Of a stretch of 64,000 nt of DNA, positions 36,334 to 46,269 are shown piece after piece. Positions within the stretch are counted from its first letter, which is position 1; every line of letters starts with the position of its first letter. Below the pieces are notes generated by a model that saw nothing but the letters and a program-made list of their open reading frames with translations, was not told the origin of the DNA and ran no database searches. Location of the stretch: NCBI RefSeq assembly GCF_018389385.1, contig NZ_CP062698.1:499501-563500 (forward strand). The letters are read 5' to 3'. This DNA is from Anthocerotibacter panamensis C109 (GTDB lineage: Bacteria; Cyanobacteriota; Cyanobacteriia; Gloeobacterales; Anthocerotibacteraceae). A program made the translations under genes and the position numbers.

Positions 36334-37709
36334 GACAGGCTATGATCCTGCCCCAGAGCGGATTGCTCCCGGTGGGGCAGACGGTCTTTGGGCTTCCTCC
36401 CTTGGATATCCCCGCCGAGCGGATACTGTTTTGGAGCATCGTGCTGGTCCCGCTGTGGTGGATTTTGGGCATCCAGATCGTAGTCTTCCCGCTGGTCGGC
36501 TGGTATCTGTTTATCCGTAGTTTGCGCCGCCCCTATCAGGTTCCTTTGCTCTTGGGCTGGAATTTTTGGTGGCTCTATATCGGGGCTTGGTCGCTTTCTC
36601 TGTTGGTCAATTTGGTCAGCGGGGGCGCTGAACTCGGACGCAGTATCACTACGTTAGGTTCGATTTTTGGGGTCTGGGCGCTGATCGTGATCCTGTGGTC
36701 GGCAATGCGCCGTCTGGGTATCCGCTATCAGGTGGTCATCCGGGCGGTCTGTGTGCTCGGGCTGTGCCAATTGCTGGCGGTGGTCGTCGGGGAGTCCTAC
36801 TTGAAACTGACGGGTTCTTTACTCCAGACCGATAGCCTGCTCGTCACGCTGTTCCCTGCGCTCCCGAGAGGCTTCTTAAAAGCCCAACTCTATTACCTGG
36901 ATCAAGTCGGCTGGGACCTCGACCGGGTTCCGCGCCTCATATCGTTTTACTACTGGTCTCCTATTGCCGGGACCATGAGTGCCTTCATCTGCGCCGCCGC
37001 CTTGAGTGAGCGCAACCGGCTTTGGCAAGTGCTGGCTTTGTTGGGTGGGCTGACCACTGCTTGGTATGCAGCGGCTCGGGTCGGTCAAGTGGCGCTGGTC
37101 CTTGGCGTGATCGTTGCTGTATTGCTGATGGGGGGTCTGGGCCGAAAAATTTTGCTGGCGGGGATCCTGCCGGTGGCTCTAGGGGCACCCCGGATTATCC
37201 AGGCGCTAGTGAGCTACTTCTTTGAGTACCGCAGCGATTCAGGGAAGTTGCGTAATCTGCTCTATGAGCGGACCTATGAGGCTTTTCTGGACTCCCCGCT
37301 GTTGGGGTATGGCACCCATGGTCGGGATGAAGTGTTGGTGCTGCCTTTGGGTTCTCATTCTCAGATCTATTCGACGCTTTACCAAACTGGGGTGCTGGGC
37401 ACGGTCATCCTGGTGCTGGCTTGGGTGATACTCTCCTTTACTATCGGGCGGCTGGCCTTGCAATTTCCCGAGGTTGCCCCGGTCTTTGGAGCCTGGGTGG
37501 GGCTGACTATAGTTATGTTTAGCGGGGAACTAGAAGCTGCGAGCGTGACGGTCTTTGTGCTGGGGGCTTGGTTGGGCTGTGCTTGGAATCGGGTGGATGA
37601 ACTTCGTACCCAACCCGTGGGACAACCGCGCCTGGAGGCCCCACTCCCCTGGGAATGGGTAGACCGCAGACGTCCCATAGACATAGCGGGGACAAAATTC
37701 AATGCCTGA
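36330..37709 (+). CDS. Wzy-like/O-antigen ligase family membrane protein
   Basis: This 459-residue protein has about ten to twelve membrane helices and a large hydrophilic loop, as expected of O-antigen polymerases or ligases. The conserved region near the C-terminal half (LLYERTYEAFLDSPLLGYG and GSHSQIYSTLYQTGVLG, about 305-355) matches the Wzy_C/O-antigen ligase signature with the key H-S. It would polymerise lipid-linked repeats on the periplasmic face. The ATGA overlap with the copolymerase gene implies coupling. Confidence 0.85.
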   Translation: MRQAMILPQSGLLPVGQTVFGLPPLDIPAERILFWSIVLVPLWWILGIQIVVFPLVGWYLFIRSLRRPYQVPLLLGWNFWWLYIGAWSLSLLVNLVSGGAELGRSITTLGSIFGVWALIVILWSAMRRLGIRYQVVIRAVCVLGLCQLLAVVVGESYLKLTGSLLQTDSLLVTLFPALPRGFLKAQLYYLDQVGWDLDRVPRLISFYYWSPIAGTMSAFICAAALSERNRLWQVLALLGGLTTAWYAAARVGQVALVLGVIVAVLLMGGLGRKILLAGILPVALGAPRIIQALVSYFFEYRSDSGKLRNLLYERTYEAFLDSPLLGYGTHGRDEVLVLPLGSHSQIYSTLYQTGVLGTVILVLAWVILSFTIGRLALQFPEVAPVFGAWVGLTIVMFSGELEAASVTVFVLGAWLGCAWNRVDELRTQPVGQPRLEAPLPWEWVDRRRPIDIAGTKFNA

Positions 37710-39213
37710 CGATACGCCCCCCCCAAGCATCAATGCACCTAAAGCTCAGACCTTGCGCTCCCAAACCGTGGCGGGGGTGCGCTGGGCGGGGAGCTTTCAG
37801 GCGCTACAGCAGACCTTAAATCTGGGCGCGAGCATGGTCATGGCCCGCCTCCTGCTGCCTGAGGACTATGGCCTCGTGGCGATGGTCAGTGTTTTCACGG
37901 GAATCGTTTTTTTTGTGCTTGACCTGGGGCTCGGGGTCGCCTTGGTCCAATCCCGGCACCTCACGCAGCGGCAGATCTCCAGTACCTTCTGGCTCAATAC
38001 GGGCTTGGGGCTGGGGCTGACGGTCCTAGGACTGGGGCTCTCTTGGCCCCTTGCGCTGCTCTACCACACCCCGCAAGTCCAAGTCGTGGCGATGGTGATG
38101 TCCTGCAACTTCTTCCTGTCTGCCCTGGGAGCTACGCAACGGACCCTCTTGACCCGGCAGATGCGCTTTCGCACGCTGGAGTTTTGCTCGCTGGTGGGGG
38201 AGGTCACCGCGATCGCAGTGGCGATTGCTCTGGCTATGGCGGGGGCTGGGCTCTGGAGCTTGGTGGCGCGGATGGGGGTGAGCATCGGGCTGCGGACGAT
38301 TTTACCGTGGGGGGCTTCGGCTTGGCGTCCGAGCTGGGAGTTTAGTTGGGCGGAGGTCCGCGTCTTTTTTGGATTTGGACGCGATGTGCTCTTCGGCAGA
38401 ATGCTCGGGCATATCGCGCGCAACAGTGACAATTTCTTGATTGGACGGTTTATCAATGCCACGCAACTGGGCTATTACACCCTGGCCTACAACTTGATGA
38501 GCCTGCCGCTACAGCGTTTTGTCTATATGCTGAGCGAGGTTTTATTCCCGGCGCTCTCGCGTTTACAGGAAGACCCAGCCAGACTTTGCGCGGTGTGGTT
38601 TCGCGGAAGCCGTCTCATTATGGCGGTGACGACGCCGCTGTTGGTGGGTCTGATGGTGCTTGCCCCGCCTTTAGTCCAAGTCGTCTATGGTGAGCGCTGG
38701 CTACCGGCGGTGCCGGTATTGCGGATTCTGGCTTGCTGTGGGGCGATTCAAGTGTTTGATGCGCTCAATGCGCCGGTGCTGATGGCGCTCAACCGCACGC
38801 GACTGATGATGAAGCTCACGCTGGTGAATACTGTGGCTGCGGTCTGCTCCTTCCTGGTGGGCTTGCCGGTGGGGATCTTGGGGGTCGCGGCCTGTTTCAC
38901 GGGGGTCACGCTCATCACGACTCGGTACGGCCTCAAGCGAACGCTGGGGTGTCTGGGTCTGGGCTTGGAGCACTTGTGGCTAAATCTGCGGGGTGTGATG
39001 GGAGCCACAGGGGGTATGGGGCTGGTTTTGTGGATGCTGGTGGCGTGGGCTCCACTCAGCGATGCCCTGCTTTTGGGGGTGGGCATTCCCCTGGGGATGG
39101 GGCTGTATCTGCTCTTGCTGGGCTGGTTGGCCCCGGTGGTGCTCCGGGAAGCCCTGGAGGTACTGCCGGAGGGACTGGTGAAGCGTTGGCAAGGGCTTTG
39201 GGCTAGAGCCTGA
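37702..39213 (+). CDS. Wzx-type flippase (polysaccharide transporter family)
   Basis: This 503-residue MOP-superfamily exporter has about 12-14 membrane helices. The N-terminal VRWAGSFQALQQTLNLGASM and LLPEDYGLVAMVSVFTG with RQISSTFWLN are typical of WzxC/RfbX-type flippases, which move lipid-linked repeat units across the inner membrane. It overlaps the end of the polymerase gene by eight bases. The only GCGATCGC octamer I noticed in the window lies in this gene near 38210. Confidence 0.9.
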   Translation: MPDDTPPPSINAPKAQTLRSQTVAGVRWAGSFQALQQTLNLGASMVMARLLLPEDYGLVAMVSVFTGIVFFVLDLGLGVALVQSRHLTQRQISSTFWLNTGLGLGLTVLGLGLSWPLALLYHTPQVQVVAMVMSCNFFLSALGATQRTLLTRQMRFRTLEFCSLVGEVTAIAVAIALAMAGAGLWSLVARMGVSIGLRTILPWGASAWRPSWEFSWAEVRVFFGFGRDVLFGRMLGHIARNSDNFLIGRFINATQLGYYTLAYNLMSLPLQRFVYMLSEVLFPALSRLQEDPARLCAVWFRGSRLIMAVTTPLLVGLMVLAPPLVQVVYGERWLPAVPVLRILACCGAIQVFDALNAPVLMALNRTRLMMKLTLVNTVAAVCSFLVGLPVGILGVAACFTGVTLITTRYGLKRTLGCLGLGLEHLWLNLRGVMGATGGMGLVLWMLVAWAPLSDALLLGVGIPLGMGLYLLLLGWLAPVVLREALEVLPEGLVKRWQGLWARA

Positions 39214-39243
39214 AAAGTGATGCTGTTGGCAGGAGCGCAAACT

Positions 39244-40116
39244 ATGGCGGACTGGCCGTTGGTTTCGGTGGTGGTGCCGGTGTTTAACGCAGAGCAGGTC
39301 TTGGTGACCTTGCTCCCATCGCTGGCGAGTCTGGACTATCCGCGGCTGGAGGTGCTGCTCGTGGACAATAACTCGACGGACCGGACGGCTGAAATGCTGG
39401 CGGCAAGTGGTTTTACGGTGCTCTTTGAGGCGCGTCCGGGCTGTGGTACGGCCCGCAATGCGGGTATCCGTCAGGCACGGGGGGAGTTTATTGCCTGCAC
39501 GGATGCGGACTGTGTGGTAGATCCTGGCTGGATCAAGGATTTGCTCGCGGGATTTGATGGGCCGACGATTGGGGCGGTGGCGGGCACAATTGAGCCCTAC
39601 GCCCTTGAGCATCCGATAGAGTGCTACGAGGCGGTGCGCCTCAATGATCCGGGCCATCGCGCCCACCATATCTTTTTGCCTACAGCCTGCACCGCCAACG
39701 TCATGTATCGCGCCGAAATCTTCCAACAGGTGGGGCTCTTGCTGGACCGCTCGGGGGGGGAGGAGACCGACCTCAACTGGCGGATGCAGACCCAAACTTC
39801 CTACCGCATTCATTTTCTGGCGACCGGGGGCCGGGTGCGCCACCGCTACCGCGCCAACCTGGGGGCTTTTTGCCGTTCTCAGCGCTATAAGGCCCGGACC
39901 TTAGTGGACCTCTACCGGCGCTGGGGGCTACGTGTCCCGACGGGTCGCAAGGAACTGTGGCGGGCGGTGCGGGCGAGTTTGCTTTTTGTGCCTGCGGTGG
40001 TACAGGGCTGTCTGCTGCGCCGGGGGCTAGTCGCAAGTTGCTGGCAGGCGTGGCTGGATATTGTCGTGCCCTGGATCCGCTACCAGGGAATCTGCGAGGG
40101 GCGTAAGCTGTTATGA
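39244..40116 (+). CDS. glycosyltransferase family 2
   Basis: This 290-residue GT-A enzyme has VSVVVPVFNAEQVLV, VDNNSTDRTAEML and CTDADCVVDPGW (DxD), then GGEETDLNWRM in the acceptor part and two C-terminal hydrophobic segments for membrane contact. AGGAG at 39231-39235 places the start at the ATG at 39244 rather than the GTG at 39217. The end overlaps the next gene by four bases. Confidence 0.9.
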   Translation: MADWPLVSVVVPVFNAEQVLVTLLPSLASLDYPRLEVLLVDNNSTDRTAEMLAASGFTVLFEARPGCGTARNAGIRQARGEFIACTDADCVVDPGWIKDLLAGFDGPTIGAVAGTIEPYALEHPIECYEAVRLNDPGHRAHHIFLPTACTANVMYRAEIFQQVGLLLDRSGGEETDLNWRMQTQTSYRIHFLATGGRVRHRYRANLGAFCRSQRYKARTLVDLYRRWGLRVPTGRKELWRAVRASLLFVPAVVQGCLLRRGLVASCWQAWLDIVVPWIRYQGICEGRKLL

Positions 40117-41225
40117 AAGTCGCCTTGGTCCATGACTGTCTGGCGGAATACGGCGGGGCGGAGCGGGTGTTGGAGGTGCTGCACCGGCTCTATCCTGAGG
40201 CTCCAGTCTACACGGCCTTTGTGGATACCAAGCGCCTAGGGGTGCAGGCGGAGCGCTTTACTGGCTGGGATGTGCATACCACGATGGCCCAAAGCATACC
40301 GGGGATTGCCCGCTGCCACCATACCCTACGCTTTTTGATTCCTTATTTCTGGGAAGGGCTCGACCTGTCTGGGTACGACCTTGTGCTGTCTTCTTCAAGT
40401 GGCTACCTGAGCAAATCGGTCCTCACCCGACCGGAGACCCTCCATATCACCTACTGCCATACGCCACCTCGCTATCTGTGGGGCTACCGGGCGAGACCTT
40501 CTACTGTTTGGTATCGGCAGGTGTACGAGGGTTGGGTCAACAACGCGCTACGGCAGTATGACTTTTGCGCTTCACAGCGGGTGGACCACTTTATCGCCAA
40601 CTCCCACACCGTCGCCCGCCGCATCGCTAAGTTCTATCGGCGCACGGCTACGGTCATCCCGCCCCCGGTGAACGTGCGCGGCGAGGGCAGGGCGGGCGAC
40701 TCCTACTATCTCTATGTCGGGCGGCTCACCCGACCCAAACAAGTAGACCTAGCAGTGCACGCCTGCAATCGGCTCAAGCATCCGCTGTGGATCGTGGGTG
40801 AGGGCAGCGAGGAGGCGCGGTTGCGGTCTTTGGCTGGTCCACAGGTGCGTTTTTTGGGGGCGCTTCCTGATCAGCAAATCGCGGCGGTCTACGCTGGAGC
40901 CAAGGGTCTGCTCTATCCCTGTGCCCACGAAGACTTCGGGATAGTGCCGGTGGAGGCCCTCGGGCATGGTGTCCCTGTCCTTGCCCTCGCCCAAGGCGGG
41001 GTGTGTGAGAGCATCCTGGCCCCGCAAACCGGTTTATTTTTCTCTGAACCCACCGTCGAAAGTCTCTGCACAGCACTAGAACAGTTTGATCGGATGCACT
41101 TTTCGGCTAGAGCCTGTCATCAGCGGGCACAGGAATTTTCGGAGTCAGTTTTTTTGACCCGGATACAACAATTTATCGACCAATGTCTGGAGATCCATCT
41201 TCAGCAATTTAGCGGCTGTCGCTAA
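40113..41225 (+). CDS. glycosyltransferase family 4
   Basis: This 370-residue GT-B enzyme starts KVALVHDCLAEYGGAERVLE and has ITYCHTPPRYLWGY in the N-domain, then YLYVGRLTRPKQVDLAV and HEDFGIVPVEALGHGVPVLA (E-x7-E) in the C-domain. This subgroup is common in exopolysaccharide loci; donor is often GDP-mannose or a deoxy sugar, which cannot be confirmed here. It starts within the stop of the previous GT2 gene. Confidence 0.9.
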   Translation: MKVALVHDCLAEYGGAERVLEVLHRLYPEAPVYTAFVDTKRLGVQAERFTGWDVHTTMAQSIPGIARCHHTLRFLIPYFWEGLDLSGYDLVLSSSSGYLSKSVLTRPETLHITYCHTPPRYLWGYRARPSTVWYRQVYEGWVNNALRQYDFCASQRVDHFIANSHTVARRIAKFYRRTATVIPPPVNVRGEGRAGDSYYLYVGRLTRPKQVDLAVHACNRLKHPLWIVGEGSEEARLRSLAGPQVRFLGALPDQQIAAVYAGAKGLLYPCAHEDFGIVPVEALGHGVPVLALAQGGVCESILAPQTGLFFSEPTVESLCTALEQFDRMHFSARACHQRAQEFSESVFLTRIQQFIDQCLEIHLQQFSGCR

Positions 41226-41268
41226 AAATACGGGCGGATGCTGTGGAATTTTTACCTGGAGGTTTGTG

Positions 41269-42036
41269 ATGAAGACCGTGATTTTAGCGGGCGGATTGGG
41301 GACGCGGCTGAGCGAGGAAACAACGCTTAAACCCAAGCCGATGGTCGAGGTGGGTGGTAGGCCGCTCCTGTGGCATATCCTGAATATTTATGCGGCCTAT
41401 GATCTCGATGAATTCGTACTGGCTTTGGGCTACAAAAGTGAGGTAGTCAAGGAATATTTCCTAAACTTTTATGCGCTCAACAATGACCTCTCTATCGACT
41501 TGGCCCACGGCGGTACCACCGTCCACCATGGTCAACAGCCCAAATGGAACGTGCATCTGGTGAATACTGGACTACATACCCAGACAGGGGGGCGGATCAA
41601 GTACTTACAAAAGTGGTTGGGGAATGAGACTTTTATGATGACCTATGGCGATGGCGTTGCGGATATCAATATTCATAAACTCCTCGCATTCCATAAGGCT
41701 CATGGCAAGCTAGCTACGGTTACAGCTGTGCGTCCTCCGGCCCGTTTTGGAGCGCTTCGTTTTGAAGGTGATCACATTACGGAGTTTATGGAAAAACCAC
41801 AGACTGGAGAAGGTTGGATCAATGGTGGTTTCTTCGTTCTGGAGCCTGAAGTCCTAGACTTTATCACGGACGAAAATACCATTTGGGAGCGTGAACCTCT
41901 TGAGAAGCTGGCCTTTGTGAATCAACTGATTGCCTACAAACACGACGGTTTCTGGCAACCGATGGATACGATCCGCGACAAGCGTCTACTAGAAACACTT
42001 TGGGAATCAGGACAAGCACCATGGAGGGTCTGGTAA
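41269..42036 (+). CDS. rfbF: glucose-1-phosphate cytidylyltransferase
   Basis: This 255-residue enzyme makes CDP-glucose from glucose 1-phosphate and CTP, the first step to CDP-linked 3,6-dideoxyhexoses. The nucleotide-binding start [20 protein letters not shown] and [13 protein letters not shown] are diagnostic for RfbF rather than for dTDP- or UDP-enzymes, as is [13 protein letters not shown] near residue 125. GGAGG six bases upstream supports the ATG at 41269. It forms a tight set with rfbG and rfbH. Confidence 0.95.
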   Translation: MKTVILAGGLGTRLSEETTLKPKPMVEVGGRPLLWHILNIYAAYDLDEFVLALGYKSEVVKEYFLNFYALNNDLSIDLAHGGTTVHHGQQPKWNVHLVNTGLHTQTGGRIKYLQKWLGNETFMMTYGDGVADINIHKLLAFHKAHGKLATVTAVRPPARFGALRFEGDHITEFMEKPQTGEGWINGGFFVLEPEVLDFITDENTIWEREPLEKLAFVNQLIAYKHDGFWQPMDTIRDKRLLETLWESGQAPWRVW

Positions 42037-43037
42037 TGAATCTTTTCTGGCAGGATCGTTCGGTTCTTATAACCGGCTGTACGGGGCTACTCGGCAGTTG
42101 GATGACGCAGGAGTTGGTAGAGCGCGGGGCGCGGGTTGTCGGTCTGGTGCGCGACTGGATTCCACAATCACGACTTTTTACGGAGGGTCTATCCGCTCAG
42201 ATCGCGACGGTTTATGGACGGGTTGAAGACCTTGCGACCCTAGAGCGGATCATCAATGAATACGAAGTAGACACGGTCCTGCATCTGGCTGCACAAACGA
42301 TTGTTGGGGTGGCTAATCGAGAGCCTTTAGGAACCTTTGAGACCAATATTAAAGGGACTTGGAATCTATTGGAAGCCTGTCGCCGAGTCGGTGGGGTAAG
42401 CCGGATTATCGTGGCTTCGAGTGATAAGGCGTATGGCGATCAGGAGATTTTACCCTATGCAGAAGATACGCCCCTCAATGGCGAGCATCCCTACGATGTT
42501 TCTAAGAGTTGTGCAGACCTGATCTGCCGGATGTACTACACTACCTATCGACTGCCGGTCTGTGTAACCCGCTGCGGCAACTTTTATGGCGGCGGCGACC
42601 TCAATTTTAATCGCTTGGTTCCTGATACGATACGGTCTGCATTTCGGGAGAAGCCCGTCGTGATTCGTAGCGATGGAACCTATATCCGAGATTATTTTTA
42701 TGTCAAGGATGGGGTATTGGCTTACCTACATCTTGCAGAGCAGATGGACCGCCCGGAAATCTGGGGAGAAGCTTTTAATTTTAGCAATGAGTTGCAGATC
42801 CCTGTCCTGGGTATGGTCCGAAAAATTCTCAACTTAATGGGCAAAACGCACCTTCATCCTGTCGTCCTAAATCAGGCTCAACACGAGATCAAACACCAAT
42901 ATCTATCTGCTAAAAAAGCACGTCAAAAACTAAACTGGCAGCCCAAGTATAAATTGGATGAAGCCTTATTAGAGACGATTGATTGGTACCGCACCTTCCT
43001 AAAAGCCGGTCTGCTATCTGCTGTCACCCACTCCTGA
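42036..43037 (+). CDS. rfbG: CDP-glucose 4,6-dehydratase (RfbG-like)
   Basis: This 333-residue extended short-chain dehydrogenase would convert CDP-glucose to CDP-4-keto-6-deoxyglucose. The NAD site is [17 protein letters not shown], the active-site serine/threonine region is [10 protein letters not shown], and the catalytic YxxxK is [10 protein letters not shown]. It begins at a TAATG overlap with rfbF (42036), so the longer frame from 42000 is not used. The [11 protein letters not shown] segment is typical of RfbG. Specificity is assigned mainly from its position between rfbF and rfbH. Confidence 0.9.
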   Translation: MNLFWQDRSVLITGCTGLLGSWMTQELVERGARVVGLVRDWIPQSRLFTEGLSAQIATVYGRVEDLATLERIINEYEVDTVLHLAAQTIVGVANREPLGTFETNIKGTWNLLEACRRVGGVSRIIVASSDKAYGDQEILPYAEDTPLNGEHPYDVSKSCADLICRMYYTTYRLPVCVTRCGNFYGGGDLNFNRLVPDTIRSAFREKPVVIRSDGTYIRDYFYVKDGVLAYLHLAEQMDRPEIWGEAFNFSNELQIPVLGMVRKILNLMGKTHLHPVVLNQAQHEIKHQYLSAKKARQKLNWQPKYKLDEALLETIDWYRTFLKAGLLSAVTHS

Positions 43038-43046
43038 ACTTCTCCC

Positions 43047-44390
43047 ATGAAACCATCCGTATCGCGTTCATTCAGTGCTTCAGAGCAAGAGCAACGGCTC
43101 CGGGCTCATGTCTTTAGCGCAGTGCTGGAATACTATGACCATAAATTTCAGCAACGTCCTTTTATACCGGGTCAAACCTATGTCCCTGTCGCAGGAAAAG
43201 TGTTTGATGCCGAGGAGTTACTACAGTTGGTGGATGCTTCGCTGGATTTTTGGCTGACGACGGGACGGTATGCGCTGGAGTTCGAGCAGCGCTTTGCGGA
43301 TTGGATGGGCGTCAAGCATTGTCTGTTGGTGAATTCGGGCTCGTCTGCCAATTTGGTGGCGCTGTCGGCTTTGACTTCGCCCACGTTGGGAGATAGACGG
43401 CTTCGTCCCGGCGATGAAGTGATCACGGTGGCAGCGGGTTTTCCGACTACGGTAAATCCGATCTTTCAGAATCAACTGATCCCGGTCTTCTTGGATATCA
43501 AACCGTCTACCTACGACTTAAACACCCATCAATTGGCAGCAGCGCGCTCAGAGCGGACGCGGGCGGTGATGGTGGCGCACACGTTGGGCAATCCCTTTGA
43601 TTTGGCGACAATCATGGCATTTTGTGAAGAGCATGACCTCTGGCTCATTGAGGACAACTGCGATGCTGTAGGCAGCCTTTATCGGGGGCGCAAGACGGGG
43701 AGCTTCGGGCATCTAGCGACGGTGAGTTTTTATCCGGCGCACCACATCACGATGGGCGAGGGAGGAGCCGTCTTGACAAGTGATACCCGCCTGAAAAAAA
43801 TTGTGGAGTCGTTTCGAGACTGGGGGCGGGATTGCTGGTGCGCGCCGGGGGTGGATAACACCTGTAATAAGCGGTTTGGCTGGCAGCTTGGAGCGTTACC
43901 CTTTGGCTATGACCACAAGTACACCTACTCCCATGTGGGCTACAACCTCAAACTGACGGATATGCAAGCGGCAGTAGGGTGCGCTCAATTGGCAAAGCTT
44001 CCGCAGTTTGTGGCGCAGCGGCGGCAAAACTTCCAGTTCTTGTATGAGCAACTCCAGGATCTACAGGATGTGTTGGTGCTACCAGAAGCGACTGTAGGTT
44101 CACAGCCAAGTTGGTTTGGTTTTTTGCTTGCGGTGCGTGAGGGTGCGCCCTTTACGCGCAATGCGCTGGTGCAGCATTTGGAAGAGCGGCGGATTGGGAC
44201 GCGTTTGCTGTTTGGGGGAAATCTGGTGCGTCAGCCTGCCTATCAGCACCTGAACTATCGGGTGGTCGGGGCGCTGACGGAAACCGATAAGGTGATGCAC
44301 CATGCTTTCTGGATCGGTTTATATCCTGGTTTGACCGAAGAGATGCTCGCTTACGCAGTCAATACCCTCCATAAATTCTGCAAAAAATGA
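43047..44390 (+). CDS. rfbH: CDP-4-keto-6-deoxy-D-glucose 3-dehydrase (E1)
   Basis: This 447-residue PMP-dependent, iron-sulfur enzyme removes the C3 hydroxyl to give, with a reductase, CDP-4-keto-3,6-dideoxyglucose. It is a DegT-family protein in which the usual PLP lysine is a histidine: [15 protein letters not shown], with H232 in the lysine position, as in E1. The cluster-binding cysteines lie in [19 protein letters not shown]. The partner reductase (E3, rfbI/ascD) is not in the window, so electrons must come from a gene elsewhere or ferredoxin. Confidence 0.95.
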   Translation: MKPSVSRSFSASEQEQRLRAHVFSAVLEYYDHKFQQRPFIPGQTYVPVAGKVFDAEELLQLVDASLDFWLTTGRYALEFEQRFADWMGVKHCLLVNSGSSANLVALSALTSPTLGDRRLRPGDEVITVAAGFPTTVNPIFQNQLIPVFLDIKPSTYDLNTHQLAAARSERTRAVMVAHTLGNPFDLATIMAFCEEHDLWLIEDNCDAVGSLYRGRKTGSFGHLATVSFYPAHHITMGEGGAVLTSDTRLKKIVESFRDWGRDCWCAPGVDNTCNKRFGWQLGALPFGYDHKYTYSHVGYNLKLTDMQAAVGCAQLAKLPQFVAQRRQNFQFLYEQLQDLQDVLVLPEATVGSQPSWFGFLLAVREGAPFTRNALVQHLEERRIGTRLLFGGNLVRQPAYQHLNYRVVGALTETDKVMHHAFWIGLYPGLTEEMLAYAVNTLHKFCKK

Positions 44391-45430
44391 ACCCAATCAT
44401 CCAAGAAGACTTAGCCTACATAACCCAGCTCCCTTTGCCGTGGTCTAACTTGGCCCACAAAACTGTTCTGGTTTCAGGCGCTAATGGATTTTTACCTGCC
44501 TACATGGTTGAAACTTTTCTTTTTTTAAATCAGACGATGGATTTAAAAATCAAGATACTAGCCTTAGTCAGGAATCTCGGTAAGGCTCAAAAAAGATTCT
44601 CCCATTATCTAGTGAGCAAGGAGCTAAACTTCTTGGTACAAGATGTCTGTAATCCCTTAAATTATCCAGAAAAAATCGACTACATCATCCATGCTGCCAG
44701 TCAAGCAAGCCCTAAATACTATGGTCAAGACCCGGTGGGAACGCTCCTTGCTAACGTCCAAGGAACTTATAATCTACTGACCGTAGCTGAGCAAAATAAA
44801 GTAGAGGGATTCCTGTTTTTTAGTAGTAGCGAGGTCTACGGACAAGTCCCATCAGACCACACCTTGATCAAGGAGGAAGATTATGGCTACCTCGACCCTA
44901 CAAAAGTTAGGTCATGCTATGCAGAAAGTAAAAGAATGGGTGAAAATATGTGTATTTCATGGCTCCATCAAAAAGGGGTACCTACGATGATAGTGAGACC
45001 CTTTCACACCTATGGACCCGGAATGAGTTTAGAGGATGGTAGGGTTTTTGCTGATTTTGTAGCTGACCTTATCCACAACCGAGATATCATTATGAAAAGT
45101 GATGGCAAAGCACAAAGAGCATTTTGTTATTTAGCTGACGCTATTCAAGGCTATTTCACAGTCCTTTTAAAAGGGCTTCCTGGGCAAGCCTATAATATTG
45201 GAAATCCCTCTTGCGAGACCAGCATTCTCAGCTTAGCAAAGCAGTTGATTGCCCTTTTCCCAGAAAAACAGCTCAAGCTTATCGAGATGGAAGCCAGAAA
45301 TAGCAACTATTTAAAAAGTCAGGTTTCGAGGGTTAGTCCAGATATAAGCAAAGCCATCAGTCTTGGGTGGAAGCCTCAAACTTCAATCACCGTGGGATTT
45401 AAAAGAACCGTAGCAAGTTTTTTGGAATAA
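44387..45430 (+). CDS. NAD-dependent epimerase/dehydratase in CDP-sugar module
   Basis: This 347-residue extended SDR starts with a 25-residue leader, then the NAD site [16 protein letters not shown], active-site SSSEVYG near residue 145 and YAESKRMGE near residue 180. It overlaps the end of rfbH (ATGA) and precedes the split transketolase. Its similarity is to UDP-glucuronate decarboxylases and NDP-sugar 4-dehydratases/reductases; from position it may reduce or epimerise a CDP-deoxysugar. From here on the DNA is more AT-rich than in rfbFGH. Confidence 0.85.
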   Translation: MNPIIQEDLAYITQLPLPWSNLAHKTVLVSGANGFLPAYMVETFLFLNQTMDLKIKILALVRNLGKAQKRFSHYLVSKELNFLVQDVCNPLNYPEKIDYIIHAASQASPKYYGQDPVGTLLANVQGTYNLLTVAEQNKVEGFLFFSSSEVYGQVPSDHTLIKEEDYGYLDPTKVRSCYAESKRMGENMCISWLHQKGVPTMIVRPFHTYGPGMSLEDGRVFADFVADLIHNRDIIMKSDGKAQRAFCYLADAIQGYFTVLLKGLPGQAYNIGNPSCETSILSLAKQLIALFPEKQLKLIEMEARNSNYLKSQVSRVSPDISKAISLGWKPQTSITVGFKRTVASFLE

Positions 45431-45456
45431 AGCTACAAATGCTGAGAGGAATAACC

Positions 45457-46269
45457 ATGCCTATTTTTGAAGCAAACAAGCTACGAAGAAGTGTGTTAGA
45501 GATGGCTTACGCTGGTTCCACAGTTCATATTGGCTGTGCTTTCTCGATCATTGAAATTCTAGCGGTCTTGTATCGTTCTCATCTAAATTTAGGCAGTGGA
45601 CAACCAGAATCGTCCACGCGAGATTATTTTGTATTGAGTAAAGGTCATGGAGTTATGGCTCAGTATGCCTGCTTGCGAGAATTGGGATGGCTATCAGATT
45701 GGGATATCCATAACTATTTTGGAAATGGCACCAAGCTCAAGGGACTTTCTGATGCTCATGTGTCCGGTTTGGAAGTAAGTTCAGGGTCGTTGGGGCATGG
45801 TCTATCGGTTGGTGTGGGATTGGCACTTGCCGCTAAACGTAAGGGTACAAGTCAACGCTGTTTTGCTCTTGTCGGCGATGGGGAGATCAATGAAGGTCCT
45901 GTATGGGAAGCTCTACTATTTGCAAATCATTTTGAGTTGAGTAACCTGACCATAATTATTGACAAGAATGGCTATCAAGCCATGGGCACAACGGATGAAG
46001 TAATGAAGCTAGGGAGTATAACTGAAAAGTTTAAAGCCTTCGGATTTGAGACCCGCGAGGTAGATGGACATAGTGAGACCGCATTAGAGGCAGTCCTTCA
46101 AGAGCTTACGCAATATCCTTCTCCCCATCCTAAAGCGATTGTTGCTCATACCATAAAAGGTAAAGGAGTCTCCTTTATGGAAGGGGATAATCGCTGGCAT
46201 TACACGCGCCTGACCGCAGAAACTTTTCAAGCAGCTATGGACGAGTTAGAGAGGAACCTACACTCATGA
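45457..46269 (+). CDS. transketolase, N-terminal (thiamine-diphosphate) subunit
   Basis: This 270-residue protein is the N-terminal third of a transketolase: STVHIGCAFSIIEILAVLY, SKGHGVMAQYA, GSLGHGLSVGVG, and the ThDP motif GDGEINEGPVWEAL with the asparagine in IIDKNGYQ. It needs the C-terminal subunit encoded next (four-base overlap). Placed after rfbFGH and an SDR, it probably moves a two-carbon unit onto a 4-keto sugar instead of serving the pentose phosphate pathway, which is inference. AGAGG nine bases upstream supports the ATG at 45457. Confidence 0.92.
   Translation: MPIFEANKLRRSVLEMAYAGSTVHIGCAFSIIEILAVLYRSHLNLGSGQPESSTRDYFVLSKGHGVMAQYACLRELGWLSDWDIHNYFGNGTKLKGLSDAHVSGLEVSSGSLGHGLSVGVGLALAAKRKGTSQRCFALVGDGEINEGPVWEALLFANHFELSNLTIIIDKNGYQAMGTTDEVMKLGSITEKFKAFGFETREVDGHSETALEAVLQELTQYPSPHPKAIVAHTIKGKGVSFMEGDNRWHYTRLTAETFQAAMDELERNLHS

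Noticed and set aside
38980-39843. 287-codon minus-strand frame across the flippase end and the GT2 gene
   Set aside because: It is antisense to two well-supported genes, and its His/Gln/Pro-rich translation looks like a shadow of GC-rich coding DNA.
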